64,000 nt of DNA from Kitasatospora sp. NBC_00458 (GTDB lineage: Bacteria; Actinomycetota; Actinomycetes; Streptomycetales; Streptomycetaceae): the NCBI RefSeq assembly GCF_036013975.1, contig NZ_CP107904.1, positions 2,976,001 to 3,040,000 on the forward strand, given 5' to 3'. The translations under genes and the position numbers were made by a program. This document shows, piece after piece, positions 20,603 through 28,965 of the stretch. Below the pieces are notes generated by a model, which worked only from the letters and a program-made list of their open reading frames with translations, was not told where the DNA came from and made no database searches. Within the stretch, counting starts at the first letter, position 1. Every line of letters begins with the position of its first letter.

Positions 20603-20623
20603 AGCGTTCAAGTCTTGAACGCT
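20603..20623. promoter_or_regulatory. Perfect palindromic operator upstream of ppdK
   Basis: AGCGTTCAAG at 20603-20612, a single T, then its exact complement at 20614-20623. GCTAGCTAGC overlaps on the left (20596-20605). The palindrome contains a TTGAAC that could serve as a -35 box on the minus strand. The rest of the gap 20430-20993 holds only the dus terminator; I see no gene in it. Confidence 0.7.
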
Positions 20624-20910
20624 GCGAAACAGGAAGATCACACGAGGGGGACGGAGGGTAGCGGTCGGCCATCCGACCTGACGCCCCGGCTTGATTTCCT
20701 GCACCCTGAGCGGGCGATCCGCCGCCACCCCCCTTCGGGAAGCGATCCACCGGCGACTTGTTCATTTCGTCCTGTCGGCCACCCTCCACCGACCCCGCAT
20801 GTGGCAAGCGTCACCAGCGCATCTCACCGCTCGAACGTAGGCCGACTCCGTCGATCGTCGCACTCCGTCCAGAAACATGCTCGTTCCGTGATGCTTGGCT
20901 GCCAAAAGGG

Positions 20911-20941
20911 AGCCCTCTTGGCCAGATCGGCAAAGAGGGCT
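20911..20941 (-). terminator. Intrinsic terminator of the dus gene
   Basis: AGCCCTCTT (20911-20919) pairs with AAGAGGGCT (20933-20941). On the minus strand the stem is followed by CCCTTTTGG. It lies 53-83 nt after the dus stop. Confidence 0.75.
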
Positions 20942-20993
20942 GGGACGAGGTGGCGAGAGGCCCTGAAGGGGTGTCTTCGCCACTACGGACAGA

Positions 20994-22163
20994 TCATCCG
21001 CCGGATGTATCCGATTCGGCGTCTGCGCCCGGTCGGGCACAGTCGTACGGATCGTCCAACCAGCCCTCGGGCAGAACCACCCGGTTGTTGCCGCTGGTCC
21101 GCCCCCGCGGGCCGTCGGCACCGGCCGGCCAGGCCTGCGACTGCTCCACCAGGGCGAGGGTTTCGGCCAGTTCGGCCAACGAGGAGGAGTTCGCGAGCCT
21201 CACGCGCAGCTCCGAACCGACCGAGAAGCCCTTGGTGTACCAGGCGACGTGCTTGCGGAAGTCGATCACACCACGGGCCTCGTCCCCCAGCCACTCGCCG
21301 AGCAGCTGCGCATGGCGGACCATCGCGCGCGACACGTCGGCGAAGGTCGGGCGGGCGTAGTCGACCTCGCCCTCGAAGATCGCCACCAGGTCCTTGAACA
21401 GCCACGGCCGGCCCAGGCAGCCGCGCCCGACGACCACGCCGTCACAGCCGGTCTCGCGCATCATCCGCAGCGCGTCGTCCGCGGACCAGATGTCCCCGTT
21501 GCCGAGCACCGGGATCTCCGCCGGGACGGACTCGCGCAGCCGGGCGATCGCCGACCAGTCCGCGGTGCCGCCGTAGTGCTGAGCGGCGGTGCGCCCGTGC
21601 AGGGCGATCGCGGACACCCCCTCCTCCGCGCCGATCCGGCCGGCGTCCAGGAAGGTGAGGTGGTCGTCGTCGATGCCCTTGCGCATCTTCATGGTGACCG
21701 GGAGGTCGCCGGCGTTGGCCACGGCCTCCCGGAGGATCTCGCGCAGCAGGTTGCGCTTGTACGGCAGCGCCGAGCCGCCGCCCTTGCGGGTCACCTTGGG
21801 GACGGGGCAGCCGAAGTTCAGGTCGATGTGGTCGGCCAGGCCCTCGTCGGCGATCATCCGGGCCGCCTTGCCGACGGTCACCGGGTCCACGCCGTACAGC
21901 TGGATCGAGCGGGGCTTCTCACTCGGGTCGAACTTGATCAGCTGCATGGTCTTGGCGTTGCGCTCCACCAGGGCCCTGGTGGTGATCATCTCGGAGACGT
22001 ACAAACCCTTGCCCCCGCTCTGCTCACGGCAGAGGGTGCGGAAGGGCGCGTTGGTGATGCCGGCCATCGGCGCCAGCACGACGGGCGGCCAGACCCGCAT
22101 CGGACCGATGTTCAGCGGCGCGAACTCGGTGCTGGTCGCGGTGGGTGCGGGCGTGGCTGTCAT
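20994..22163 (-). CDS. dusB: tRNA-dihydrouridine synthase
   Basis: A 389-residue FMN enzyme that reduces uridines in the tRNA D-loop. The barrel begins VVLAPMAGITNAPFRTLCRE; the family cysteine is in DHIDLNFGCPVPKVTRKGGG. Substrate and FMN sites are in PVTMKMRKGIDDDH, ALHGRTAAQHYGG, VLGNGDIWS and GVVVGRGCLGRPW. The C-terminal helical tRNA-binding domain follows. DusB is the usual name for the single actinobacterial enzyme; the exact uridine position is inferred. The ATG is clear and the gene is monocistronic, with a terminator downstream. Confidence 0.95.
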   Translation of the reverse strand: MTATPAPTATSTEFAPLNIGPMRVWPPVVLAPMAGITNAPFRTLCREQSGGKGLYVSEMITTRALVERNAKTMQLIKFDPSEKPRSIQLYGVDPVTVGKAARMIADEGLADHIDLNFGCPVPKVTRKGGGSALPYKRNLLREILREAVANAGDLPVTMKMRKGIDDDHLTFLDAGRIGAEEGVSAIALHGRTAAQHYGGTADWSAIARLRESVPAEIPVLGNGDIWSADDALRMMRETGCDGVVVGRGCLGRPWLFKDLVAIFEGEVDYARPTFADVSRAMVRHAQLLGEWLGDEARGVIDFRKHVAWYTKGFSVGSELRVRLANSSSLAELAETLALVEQSQAWPAGADGPRGRTSGNNRVVLPEGWLDDPYDCARPGADAESDTSGG

Positions 22164-22312
22164 GCGCGGCTGACCTCGGGGAAGGGGGCTCGGGACTCTT
22201 CATTGTCCCCCACCCGGGGGATCGGGCCGGGAGACGGGCGTTCGGGGGGTCCGGGGGCGGGGTGCGGGCGCGAGTGCGGGCGCGCTACCGCGATGCGGCG
22301 GGCGTGGCCGCG

Positions 22313-22347
22313 CCGGGCCGGGCCGGGCCGGGCCGGGCCGGGCCGGG
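22313..22347. repeat. Seven tandem CCGGG units
   Basis: A simple pentanucleotide repeat, seven exact copies, in the short gap between the dus start and the end of the DUF4097 gene. A likely slippage site, noncoding. Confidence 0.85.
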
Positions 22348-22375
22348 CGATCGTGGCTGCGGGCGCGGTCGCGGG

Positions 22376-23302
22376 TCAGCCCTCCGACGTGGCACCGGGA
22401 ACGGAGAGGACCGTCACCGAGCCTGAGGTCACCGAGACCCGGACCTGGTTGGTGCTGGACTGGTCCGCCAGCAGCGGGTCGATGTGGCGGGAGCCCGACA
22501 CGATGCCTCCGTTGAACCGGTAGCCCGAGCCCCGCGGCAGGCCCAGCGTCACCGCCCCGGACGTCGCCCCGACGTCCACGACCTGCGGCGGCCGGACGAA
22601 CGACAGGTCGACCGAGCCCGAGGTCGCCCGCACCTCCGCGGAGGCGGAAGCGAGTCCCGTCCCCTTCACCGACCCCGAGGTGGTGCTCACGGCCACCGGC
22701 CCCGGGAGGTCCGTCAACCGGATCGACCCCGAGGTGGAGTCGAGCCGCACCTCCCCGGTCACCCCGGTCACCTCCACACTGCCGGAGGACCCGGTGCCCT
22801 CCACCGAGACGCCTACCGGCACCTCCAGCTCGATCTCCGCACCGCAGCCGAGCTCGGCCGCCGGTATCACCTGGTTGCAGCGCATCCCGACCCTGAGGTC
22901 GGTCCGGTCGAAGAGCACCGAGACGAGCGGCGGGCGGATCATCCAGTCCAGCTCCTGCCGGACCACCACCCTCCCCTCCTGCCCCGGCCGGATCCGGACG
23001 GTCGCCGAGCCAGTGTCCAGCACGACCCTGGTCACGGCCACCGGGTACGACTTCTCCGATTCCCTCCGCTGCTGCACGACCATCGCCCAGGTCTGCACCG
23101 CGCCGACGACCAGCGTCACGACCAGGGCCAGCAGCCCGAGCACCCGCCAGGCCCGGTACCCGCGCGCGGGCGGCTCCTGCCCACCGCCCCGCCCCCGCCG
23201 CCGGGGGGTGCGCTCTCCCGTGCCTCCGCTCTCCTCCCTCTCCTGTCCCGTCCGCCGTTCCTTCTCCTTCTCCCTCTCCTGCTCCCTCGCGCGGTTCGGC
23301 AC
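22376..23302 (-). CDS. DUF4097-type membrane-anchored beta-strand protein
   Basis: A 308-residue protein. A charged Arg/Glu-rich cytoplasmic tail (~50 residues) precedes a membrane segment (VLGLLALVVTLVVGAVQTWA). The outside domain consists of recurring short strands with TSGSV or TSGAV turns (VSTTSGSVKG, VRATSGSVDL, VGATSGAVTL, VSVTSGSVTV), the pattern of DUF4097/DUF4098 adhesin-like beta-helices. It is the last gene of an operon with a LuxR-type response regulator and a histidine kinase; the GTG start lies 2 nt after the regulator's stop, with GGAGG upstream. By context it probably belongs to an envelope-stress circuit, as LiaG-like proteins do in Firmicutes, but this is inference. Confidence 0.8.
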   Translation of the reverse strand: MPNRAREQEREKEKERRTGQEREESGGTGERTPRRRGRGGGQEPPARGYRAWRVLGLLALVVTLVVGAVQTWAMVVQQRRESEKSYPVAVTRVVLDTGSATVRIRPGQEGRVVVRQELDWMIRPPLVSVLFDRTDLRVGMRCNQVIPAAELGCGAEIELEVPVGVSVEGTGSSGSVEVTGVTGEVRLDSTSGSIRLTDLPGPVAVSTTSGSVKGTGLASASAEVRATSGSVDLSFVRPPQVVDVGATSGAVTLGLPRGSGYRFNGGIVSGSRHIDPLLADQSSTNQVRVSVTSGSVTVLSVPGATSEG

Positions 23303-23304
23303 GG

Positions 23305-23949
23305 CTACCCGACCTCCAGGAAGCGCAGCACCGCCAGCACCCGGCGGTGGCTGTCGTCGGCCGGCGGCAGGTCGAGCTTGGCGAAGATCGAGTTGATGTG
23401 CTTGGCCACCGCGCTGTCGCTGACCACCAGGGCACCGGCGATCGCCGCGTTGGACCGGCCCTCCGCCATCAGGCCCAGCACGTCCCGCTCCCGCGGGGTC
23501 AGCCGCTCCAGCGGATCCCGGTGGCGGCGGACCAGCAGCTGCGCGACCACCTCCGGGTCCAGCGCGGTACCGCCCTCCGCGACCCGCTGCAGCGCCTCCA
23601 CGAAGTCGTCCACATTGGCCACCCGCTGCTTGAGCAGGTAGCCGACCCCGCTGGTGTTGGTGGCCAGCAGGTCGGCGGCGTACCGCTCCTCCACGAACTG
23701 GGAGAGCAGCAGCACCGCCACCTCCGGCCACTGCCGGCGGATCAGCAACGCGGCCCGGACGCCCTCGTCGGTGTAGCCCGGCGGCATCCGGACGTCGGCC
23801 ACCACCACCTTCGGGCGGTGCTCCTCGACCGCGGCGAGCAGCGCCTCGGCGTCCCCGACCGCGGCGGCCACCTCGAAGCCCACCGCCTCCAGGACCTTGA
23901 CCAGCCCGACCCTGAGCAGGACCGAGTCCTCGGCGATCACAGCACGCAC
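23305..23949 (-). CDS. Response regulator, NarL/LuxR family
   Basis: A 214-residue two-component regulator. The receiver domain has the acidic pair in VIAEDS, the phosphoacceptor D52 in VVVADVRMPP, and the LLKQRV lysine. The C-terminal LuxR-type helix-turn-helix is LTPRERDVLGLMAEGRSNAA followed by VSDSAVAKHINSIFAKLDL. The GTG start at 23949 overlaps the kinase stop by 13 nt, so the two are translationally coupled. The palindrome at 25223-25244 in front of the operon is a candidate binding site. Confidence 0.93.
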   Translation of the reverse strand: MRAVIAEDSVLLRVGLVKVLEAVGFEVAAAVGDAEALLAAVEEHRPKVVVADVRMPPGYTDEGVRAALLIRRQWPEVAVLLLSQFVEERYAADLLATNTSGVGYLLKQRVANVDDFVEALQRVAEGGTALDPEVVAQLLVRRHRDPLERLTPRERDVLGLMAEGRSNAAIAGALVVSDSAVAKHINSIFAKLDLPPADDSHRRVLAVLRFLEVG

Positions 23950-25166
23950 GGCAACTCCACAGTGATGGTGGTCGGGCCCCCGAGGGGGCTGAGAACGGAC
24001 AGGGTGCCGTCGACCGAGGCGGCGCGCTTGCGCAGACCGGTCAGGCCGGTGCCGCGCGAGGCGTCCGCGCCGCCCACGCCGTCGTCGCTGATGATCAGGC
24101 GCAGCTGACCGCCGACCGTCCGCACCGAGAGGCTCACCCGGGAGGCCCTGGCGTGCTTGGCCACGTTGGTCAGCGCCTCGGAGACGGTGAAGTAGGCGAC
24201 CGCCTCGACGGTCGGGGCTATCCGCTCGGCCAGGTCGACGTCCAGGCGGACCGGGAGCGGGGCGCGGGCCGCGATGCCCGAGAGCGCCGCGTCCAGACCG
24301 CGGTCCTCCAGGACCGCCGGGTGCAGGCCTCGGACCAGGTCGCGCAGTTCGTCGATGGCCGCCTGGGCCTCCTCGTGCGCCTCGACGATCACCTGCATGG
24401 CCTCGGGCGGGACGTCCTTGAGGGTCCGCCGGGCCAGGCCCAGGTTCATCGCGAGCGAGGTGAGGCGCTGCTGGGTGCCGTCGTGCAGGTCGCGCTCGAT
24501 CCGGCGGCGTTCGGCGTCGACGGCGTCGACCAGGCCGGCCCGGCTCTCGACCACCTCCTCGATCCGGTGCTCCAGCGCCTCCGCCCGGCCCGGACCGAGC
24601 AGGCGCACCGCCGCGACCTCCTCCAGCCGGGCCAGCAGGGCCACCGCGAGGGGCAGCACGGCGAGCAGGGCGAGGCCGCCCGCGGTCACCGGCAGGTCCA
24701 GCTGGAGCCACCGCTGCCGCACCGGGTTGGAGAGCGGCATCAGCCAGGCCCAGCCGAACACGGTGCTCGCGACCAGGGCCGCCCCCCAGGCGTAGACGGC
24801 CCCCATCGCGCCGATCGCGAGCAACGGGCCGACCAGCAGGTGGTAGCCGACCTGGCGCCAGCTGATCCCGGTGCGCAGCCTGGTCAGCAGCCCCTCCGGG
24901 AGGCCGGCCGGCCTCAGCAGCGGCCGCACCTCCACCCCGCGCAGCACCCGCAGCCGGCTGCGCTGGGCCGCCGTCAGCGGGCGCAGGGAGATCAGGACCA
25001 GGCCCAGGAGGAGGAAGGTCGACTTCGGGATCACGGCGGCCACCACCACCGGCAGCGCCAGTGGGATGCCGGAGGCGATGAAACGGGTGTCCCGCCAGGC
25101 GGCGGCCGACCACGGGGGCCGGGCGGCGCTCCTGGCGAGCGCGCGGCGCAGCGTCGTGGAGGGCAT
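23937..25166 (-). CDS. Sensor histidine kinase, HisKA_3/NarX-like
   Basis: A 409-residue membrane kinase. About five hydrophobic segments occupy residues 28-180. The dimerisation/phosphoacceptor motif is RRIERDLHDGTQQRL with H228. The ATPase part has SEALTNVAKHARAS (N box), ISDDGVGG and GTGLTGLRKRAASVDG. It should phosphorylate the adjacent regulator; the signal is unknown. ATG 25166 is chosen because it starts the membrane-domain protein, and sequence upstream belongs to the operator-containing region. The ribosome site is weak. Confidence 0.92.
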   Translation of the reverse strand: MPSTTLRRALARSAARPPWSAAAWRDTRFIASGIPLALPVVVAAVIPKSTFLLLGLVLISLRPLTAAQRSRLRVLRGVEVRPLLRPAGLPEGLLTRLRTGISWRQVGYHLLVGPLLAIGAMGAVYAWGAALVASTVFGWAWLMPLSNPVRQRWLQLDLPVTAGGLALLAVLPLAVALLARLEEVAAVRLLGPGRAEALEHRIEEVVESRAGLVDAVDAERRRIERDLHDGTQQRLTSLAMNLGLARRTLKDVPPEAMQVIVEAHEEAQAAIDELRDLVRGLHPAVLEDRGLDAALSGIAARAPLPVRLDVDLAERIAPTVEAVAYFTVSEALTNVAKHARASRVSLSVRTVGGQLRLIISDDGVGGADASRGTGLTGLRKRAASVDGTLSVLSPLGGPTTITVELPCVL

Positions 25167-25222
25167 GGCCGACAGCCTAGAGCTGCATGATCGTCGCCCA
25201 CCATGAAGGGTGCTGCCGAAAA

Positions 25223-25244
25223 AGGGTGTACCTGGGTACACCCT
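25223..25244. promoter_or_regulatory. Perfect palindrome upstream of the two-component operon
   Basis: AGGGTGTACC (25223-25232), TG, then the exact complement GGTACACCCT (25235-25244). It lies between the divergent kinase gene (start 25166) and the plus-strand gene at 25301 and so may control both. Confidence 0.7.
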
Positions 25245-25300
25245 CAAGTCGGTCCGGCGCACTACCGACAGCAACGGCCGCCCACGCCACGCTTGACGGT

Positions 25301-25945
25301 ATGACGAGCACCGCATCGCACTCCGCCCACCCGCCGCACGGGCACCCCGCCTGCTGCCCGGAGCACCTCGCCGCGGCCGCCGCCGCCGAGGGGCGGCTGC
25401 CGGTCGGACCGGCGGGCCCCTCCGCCGTGCCCGACCGGGCGGCGGTGCCCGGCGGCCCGACCGGGCCCTGGTCGGTCCGCAGCGTGCGGGCCGGGCGCAG
25501 CCGCGGCCGCGCGGCGCTGGAGCTGTACGAGTACGGCGAGCTGGTGGACGTGCTGGTGGCGTCCCGGCTCGGCGGCGGGCTGCTGCGCGGCGCCCGGTCG
25601 TGGGCGGTCCCCGGCGGGGCCGGTTGCGCGGACGCCGGGCGGTTCGCGGGCGCCGGCAGGCAGCGGCTCCGGCACGGACTGGCCTGGGGGCGGCTGCCGC
25701 GCGGTGCCGCGGCGCCCGCCGTCGGGTTCACCGCCGGGCGGCGGCTGCGGTGGCCCGGGCGGCCGGCCCCGGTCGTCGCGGTGGCCGAGGTGGTCACGGT
25801 GGCCGACGAGTTGTGGCTGGCGTGGGCCGAGGGCGTGTTCGACGGCGTGCTCGTCGAGGCGACGGACGGCACCGCCGTCGAGCGGCGCGCGCTGGAGCGG
25901 GTCCGCCACCGGGTCGGAGGCGCCGCGCTCGGGGGTGCCGCATGA
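25301..25945 (+). CDS. Hypothetical protein
   Basis: A 214-residue protein that I do not recognise. It begins with a His/Cys-containing segment (HPPHGHPACCPEHL) that could bind metal, followed by an Arg/Gly/Ala-rich body with several short predicted strands (ALELYEYGELVDVLVASRL, VVAVAEVVTVADELWLAW). No membrane segment is clear. ATG 25301 has no good ribosome site and may be read from a leaderless transcript; the palindrome at 25223 is just upstream. Its TGA overlaps the ATG of the following membrane-protein frame (25942-25945). Confidence 0.5.
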   Translation: MTSTASHSAHPPHGHPACCPEHLAAAAAAEGRLPVGPAGPSAVPDRAAVPGGPTGPWSVRSVRAGRSRGRAALELYEYGELVDVLVASRLGGGLLRGARSWAVPGGAGCADAGRFAGAGRQRLRHGLAWGRLPRGAAAPAVGFTAGRRLRWPGRPAPVVAVAEVVTVADELWLAWAEGVFDGVLVEATDGTAVERRALERVRHRVGGAALGGAA

Positions 25946-26382
25946 GCACGGCCGTCCTCGCGGACCGGCCCGGCGGCCGGCTGCCGTGGCCCTTCCCCGT
26001 CGCCCTCGGTGCCCGTGCCGAGCGGGTGCCCGCGTTCGCCGCGCTGGCGCTGCTGCCCTGGCTGGCCGTGCTCGCGGCCTCCGGCGAGACCGCGTGGGTC
26101 GTCCTCGACCTGCTCGAACTCGCCGCCCTGCTCCGGCTGGACGCCCTGCTGCACCACCGCAGTCCGGCCGCGGTCCGGCCCGCCGCCGCGGTCGCCCTGC
26201 TGCTCGTCTCGGACGCCCTGTTCGACATCGCCACCGCCGGGCCGGGGCACGAGACGCTCGCCGCACTCGTGATGGCCGGCTGTGTCGAGCTGCCGCTGGC
26301 GGCCCTCTGCCTGGCCCTGGGCCGGGCCCGCGCTGCCGGCAGGGCGGTCGGCCGGGAGGTCGGCAGGGTGGCCGCCGTCCGG
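25942..26382 (+). CDS. Hypothetical membrane protein lacking a nearby stop codon
   Basis: An open frame starting with an ATGA overlap on the upstream gene. It encodes about four hydrophobic segments (FAALALLPWLAVLAASG, AWVVLDLLELAALL, AAAVALLLVSDALFDIAT, ALVMAGCVELPLAALCLALG) and ends its protein-like part near residue 147. No stop occurs there; the frame stays open to 27378, fully antisense to the MmyB-type regulator gene. The end given here is where membrane-like sequence stops, not a stop codon. Either the stop has been lost or the protein carries a long Arg-rich tail. Confidence 0.4.
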
Positions 26383-27339
26383 TCAGCGCAGCCGCGCCGC
26401 CGTCGGCGTGCCGGTCGGCAGCCGGGCCGTCAGCGCACGGGTCTCCTCGTCCCGCGGGGTGTAGACGATCATCCGGGGGCCCTGCCGCGGTCCGAGCCAG
26501 AGGCTGGTGTACTCGAACCTCAGCAGGCCCACCTCCGGGACGAGGAAGCGCTTCAGCCCGTTGCCCGGCCGCAGGACGTCGTGCCGCTGCCAGGCCGCGT
26601 CGAAGTCCGGGGACGCTTTGCGCAGCCGGCAGAGCAGCGTCCGCCAGGCGGGCTCGGCACCGTGCTCGCCCATGCCCGAGCGGAACCGGGCCACCATGAC
26701 GTCCCGCTCGTACTCGTGGTCGACCAGCACGTCGTGGAAGCGCGAGGGGGTGAACGCCAGCCACATCAGGTTGCGGTCCTCGTGCGGCAGCTCCTCCAGG
26801 TCCCCGACGATCCCGGTGTACTGCGCGTTGGAGGCGAGCACGTCGTAGCGGGAGTTGATCACCGCGGCCGGGTACGGCGCCATCCGGTCCAGCATCATCC
26901 GGACGCCGGGCGTCACCGTCGGGCACTCCACCACCGGCGTCGGGTCCTCGGCGCCGGCCAGTGCGAACAGGTGGGCCCGCTCGCTCGGATCGAGGAGCAG
27001 GGCCCGGGCCACCGCGTCCAGGACCTGGACGGACACCTGGATGGCCCGCCCCTGTTCCAGCCACGTGTACCAGGTCACGCCGACGGCGGCGAGCTGCGCC
27101 ACCTCCTCCCGGCGCAGCCCCGGAGTCCGGCGGCGGCCCGTCAGCGGCAGGCCCACCTGCTCGGGGGCGATCCGCTCACGGCGGCTGCGCAGGAAGGCCG
27201 CCAGCTCGTTCCGGCGGGCATCGGCGGCGGGTACCTCGCCCTTGTTCGCGGTGGCGGCCGTACCGGCCGGGGCCGCACCGGTCGGTGCGCTGTCCTTCGC
27301 GGCGGCAGTCGTCAGACTCATCCCCTCAGCATGCGCCAC
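26383..27339 (-). CDS. HTH transcriptional regulator with MmyB-like ligand domain
   Basis: A 318-residue regulator. The N-terminal helix-turn-helix contains RRRTPGLRREEVAQLAAVGV followed by WYTWLEQGR, the signature of the MmyB/HTH_31 group. The C-terminal ~180 residues (PAAVINSRYDVLASNAQ, NLMWLAF, ARFRSGMGEH, HDVLRPGNGLKRF) form the PAS-like MmyB ligand-binding domain. Such regulators often repress a divergent exporter or oxidoreductase. GTG 27339 has AGGA upstream; ATG 27321, six codons in, is possible but too close to its GAGGGG. The inverted repeats at 27354-27395 lie between it and the exporter gene. Confidence 0.9.
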   Translation of the reverse strand: MAHAEGMSLTTAAAKDSAPTGAAPAGTAATANKGEVPAADARRNELAAFLRSRRERIAPEQVGLPLTGRRRTPGLRREEVAQLAAVGVTWYTWLEQGRAIQVSVQVLDAVARALLLDPSERAHLFALAGAEDPTPVVECPTVTPGVRMMLDRMAPYPAAVINSRYDVLASNAQYTGIVGDLEELPHEDRNLMWLAFTPSRFHDVLVDHEYERDVMVARFRSGMGEHGAEPAWRTLLCRLRKASPDFDAAWQRHDVLRPGNGLKRFLVPEVGLLRFEYTSLWLGPRQGPRMIVYTPRDEETRALTARLPTGTPTAARLR

Positions 27340-27353
27340 CCGTCATCCTGTTG

Positions 27354-27395
27354 CCAGGTACTGCTCATACCTGGATAAGCACACTCTGGTACCAG
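27354..27395. promoter_or_regulatory. Operator sites between MmyB-type regulator and exporter
   Basis: CCAGGTA (27354-27360) and TACCTGG (27368-27374) form a 7-bp inverted repeat with a 7-nt spacer. A related 10-bp palindrome CTGGTACCAG follows at 27386-27395. Both lie in the 83-bp divergent gap. Confidence 0.65.
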
Positions 27396-27422
27396 GGTCC
27401 GGCGGCGCGGATCGTATGACCC

Positions 27423-28940
27423 GTGACCCAACAACTCGCCGTCGCCACGTCCACCGCCGAGACCACCGTCACGGCACCCGTCGGCCCCACCGGACCGGCC
27501 ACCGCCACCCCGGCCGTTTCGACCGACACCCCCGCCGCCCCCACCACTGCCGCCGCCCGTTCCTCGCTCGGCACGGCCGGACTGGTCACCGTCCTGCTCG
27601 GGGCGTTCCTCCCGATGCTGGACTTCTTCATCGTCAACGTCGCCCTGCCGACCATCGACCACGACCTCGCCGCCGGTCCCGCCGTGCTGGAACTGGTCGC
27701 CGCCGGGTACGGCATCGCCTTCGCCGTCCTGCTGGTCCTCGGTGGCCGACTCGGTGACATCTACGGCCGCCGCCGCCTCTTCGTCGTCGGCGCCGCCGCC
27801 TTCGCGGTGACCTCGCTCGCCTGCGGCCTCGCCCCCGGCGCCTGGAGCCTGGTCGCCGCCCGCGCCGCCCAGGGCGCCTCGGCAGCCCTGCTGGTCCCCC
27901 AGGTCCTCGGCACCATCACCGCCGCCACCCACGGCGCCCGGCGCGGCCGGGCCCTCTCCGTCTACGGCGCGGTCGGCGGCATCTCGGTGGTGATCGGCCA
28001 GGTGCTCGGCGGGATCCTGGTCGCCGCCGACGTCTTCGGCACCGGCTGGCGCTCGATCTTCCTGCTGAACGTCCCCTTCGCCCTCCTCACCGTGGTCCTC
28101 GCCTTCCGGTACGTCCCGGAGAGCCGGGCCGAGCAGGCCGCCAAGGTCGACGTCGCCGGCACCGTCCTGCTCACCGCCGCCATGCTCGCCCTGCTGGTCC
28201 CGCTGATGGAGGGCCGCGCCGCCGGCTGGCCGCTCTGGTCCTGGCTGCTCCTGGCGCTGTTCCCGGTCTTCGCCGCCGCCTTCGTCCTGGTCGAGCTGCG
28301 GGCCGAGCGGCGCGGCGGATCCCCGCTGGTGCCGCCGACCCTGCTGCGGATCCCCGAGATGCGGCGCGGTCTCGGCATCGCCCTCCCCTACTTCGGCGGC
28401 TTCGGCGGCTTCATGTTCGTCGTCGCCGTCGCCCTCCAGCAGGGTCTCCACCTCGGCCCGGTCGCGGCCGGCTGGGCGTTGGTCCCGATGGCCGTCGGCT
28501 ACTTCACCGCCTCGCTCGCCGGCCCCCGCCTGATCGGCCGCTTCGGCAGCCGCGTCCTCACCGCCGGCGCCGTCGTCCAGGCACTCGGCCTCGCCACCCT
28601 GGCCCTCACCGTCCTCGCCGACTGGTCCCACTTCTCGGCGCTCCGGATGGCGCCCGGCGTCGCGCTCGCCGGCATCGGCCAGGGCCTGATCGGGACCCCG
28701 CTGTTCCGCGTCGTCCTCTCCAAGGTCCCCGCCGACCGGGCCGGCGTCGGCAGCGGTGTGCTCGCCACCAGCCAGCAGTCCAGCCTGGCCCTCGGGGTCG
28801 CCACCCTCGGCACCCTCTACCTGGCGCTGTCCCCGACGCTGGGCCTCGACCGCGCCCTCGCCCTCTGCCTGGGCATCCAGCTCCTCGGCTCCTTCACCAT
28901 CCTCTACCTCACCCTCCGCCTCCCCCGCTCCATCGGGTGA
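27423..28940 (+). CDS. MFS drug exporter, DHA2 (14-TM) family
   Basis: A 505-residue transporter of the EmrB/QacA type. After a Thr/Ala/Pro-rich N-terminus come hydrophobic segments with LPMLDFFIVNVALPTIDHDL (motif D1-like), GGRLGDIYGRRRLF (motif A) and RAAQGASAALLVPQVLG (motif B). Fourteen segments are plausible over the length. It would export hydrophobic drugs using the proton gradient. GTG 27423 fits the divergent promoter region, and expression is probably controlled by the MmyB-type regulator next to it. Confidence 0.92.
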   Translation: MTQQLAVATSTAETTVTAPVGPTGPATATPAVSTDTPAAPTTAAARSSLGTAGLVTVLLGAFLPMLDFFIVNVALPTIDHDLAAGPAVLELVAAGYGIAFAVLLVLGGRLGDIYGRRRLFVVGAAAFAVTSLACGLAPGAWSLVAARAAQGASAALLVPQVLGTITAATHGARRGRALSVYGAVGGISVVIGQVLGGILVAADVFGTGWRSIFLLNVPFALLTVVLAFRYVPESRAEQAAKVDVAGTVLLTAAMLALLVPLMEGRAAGWPLWSWLLLALFPVFAAAFVLVELRAERRGGSPLVPPTLLRIPEMRRGLGIALPYFGGFGGFMFVVAVALQQGLHLGPVAAGWALVPMAVGYFTASLAGPRLIGRFGSRVLTAGAVVQALGLATLALTVLADWSHFSALRMAPGVALAGIGQGLIGTPLFRVVLSKVPADRAGVGSGVLATSQQSSLALGVATLGTLYLALSPTLGLDRALALCLGIQLLGSFTILYLTLRLPRSIG

Positions 28941-28965
28941 GGCCGGGTGCAGCTCGTTCGCATGA

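Noticed and set aside
22313-22347. CCGGG repeat as a possible CRISPR or binding array
   Set aside because: A contiguous pentamer without spacers; simple slippage repeat.
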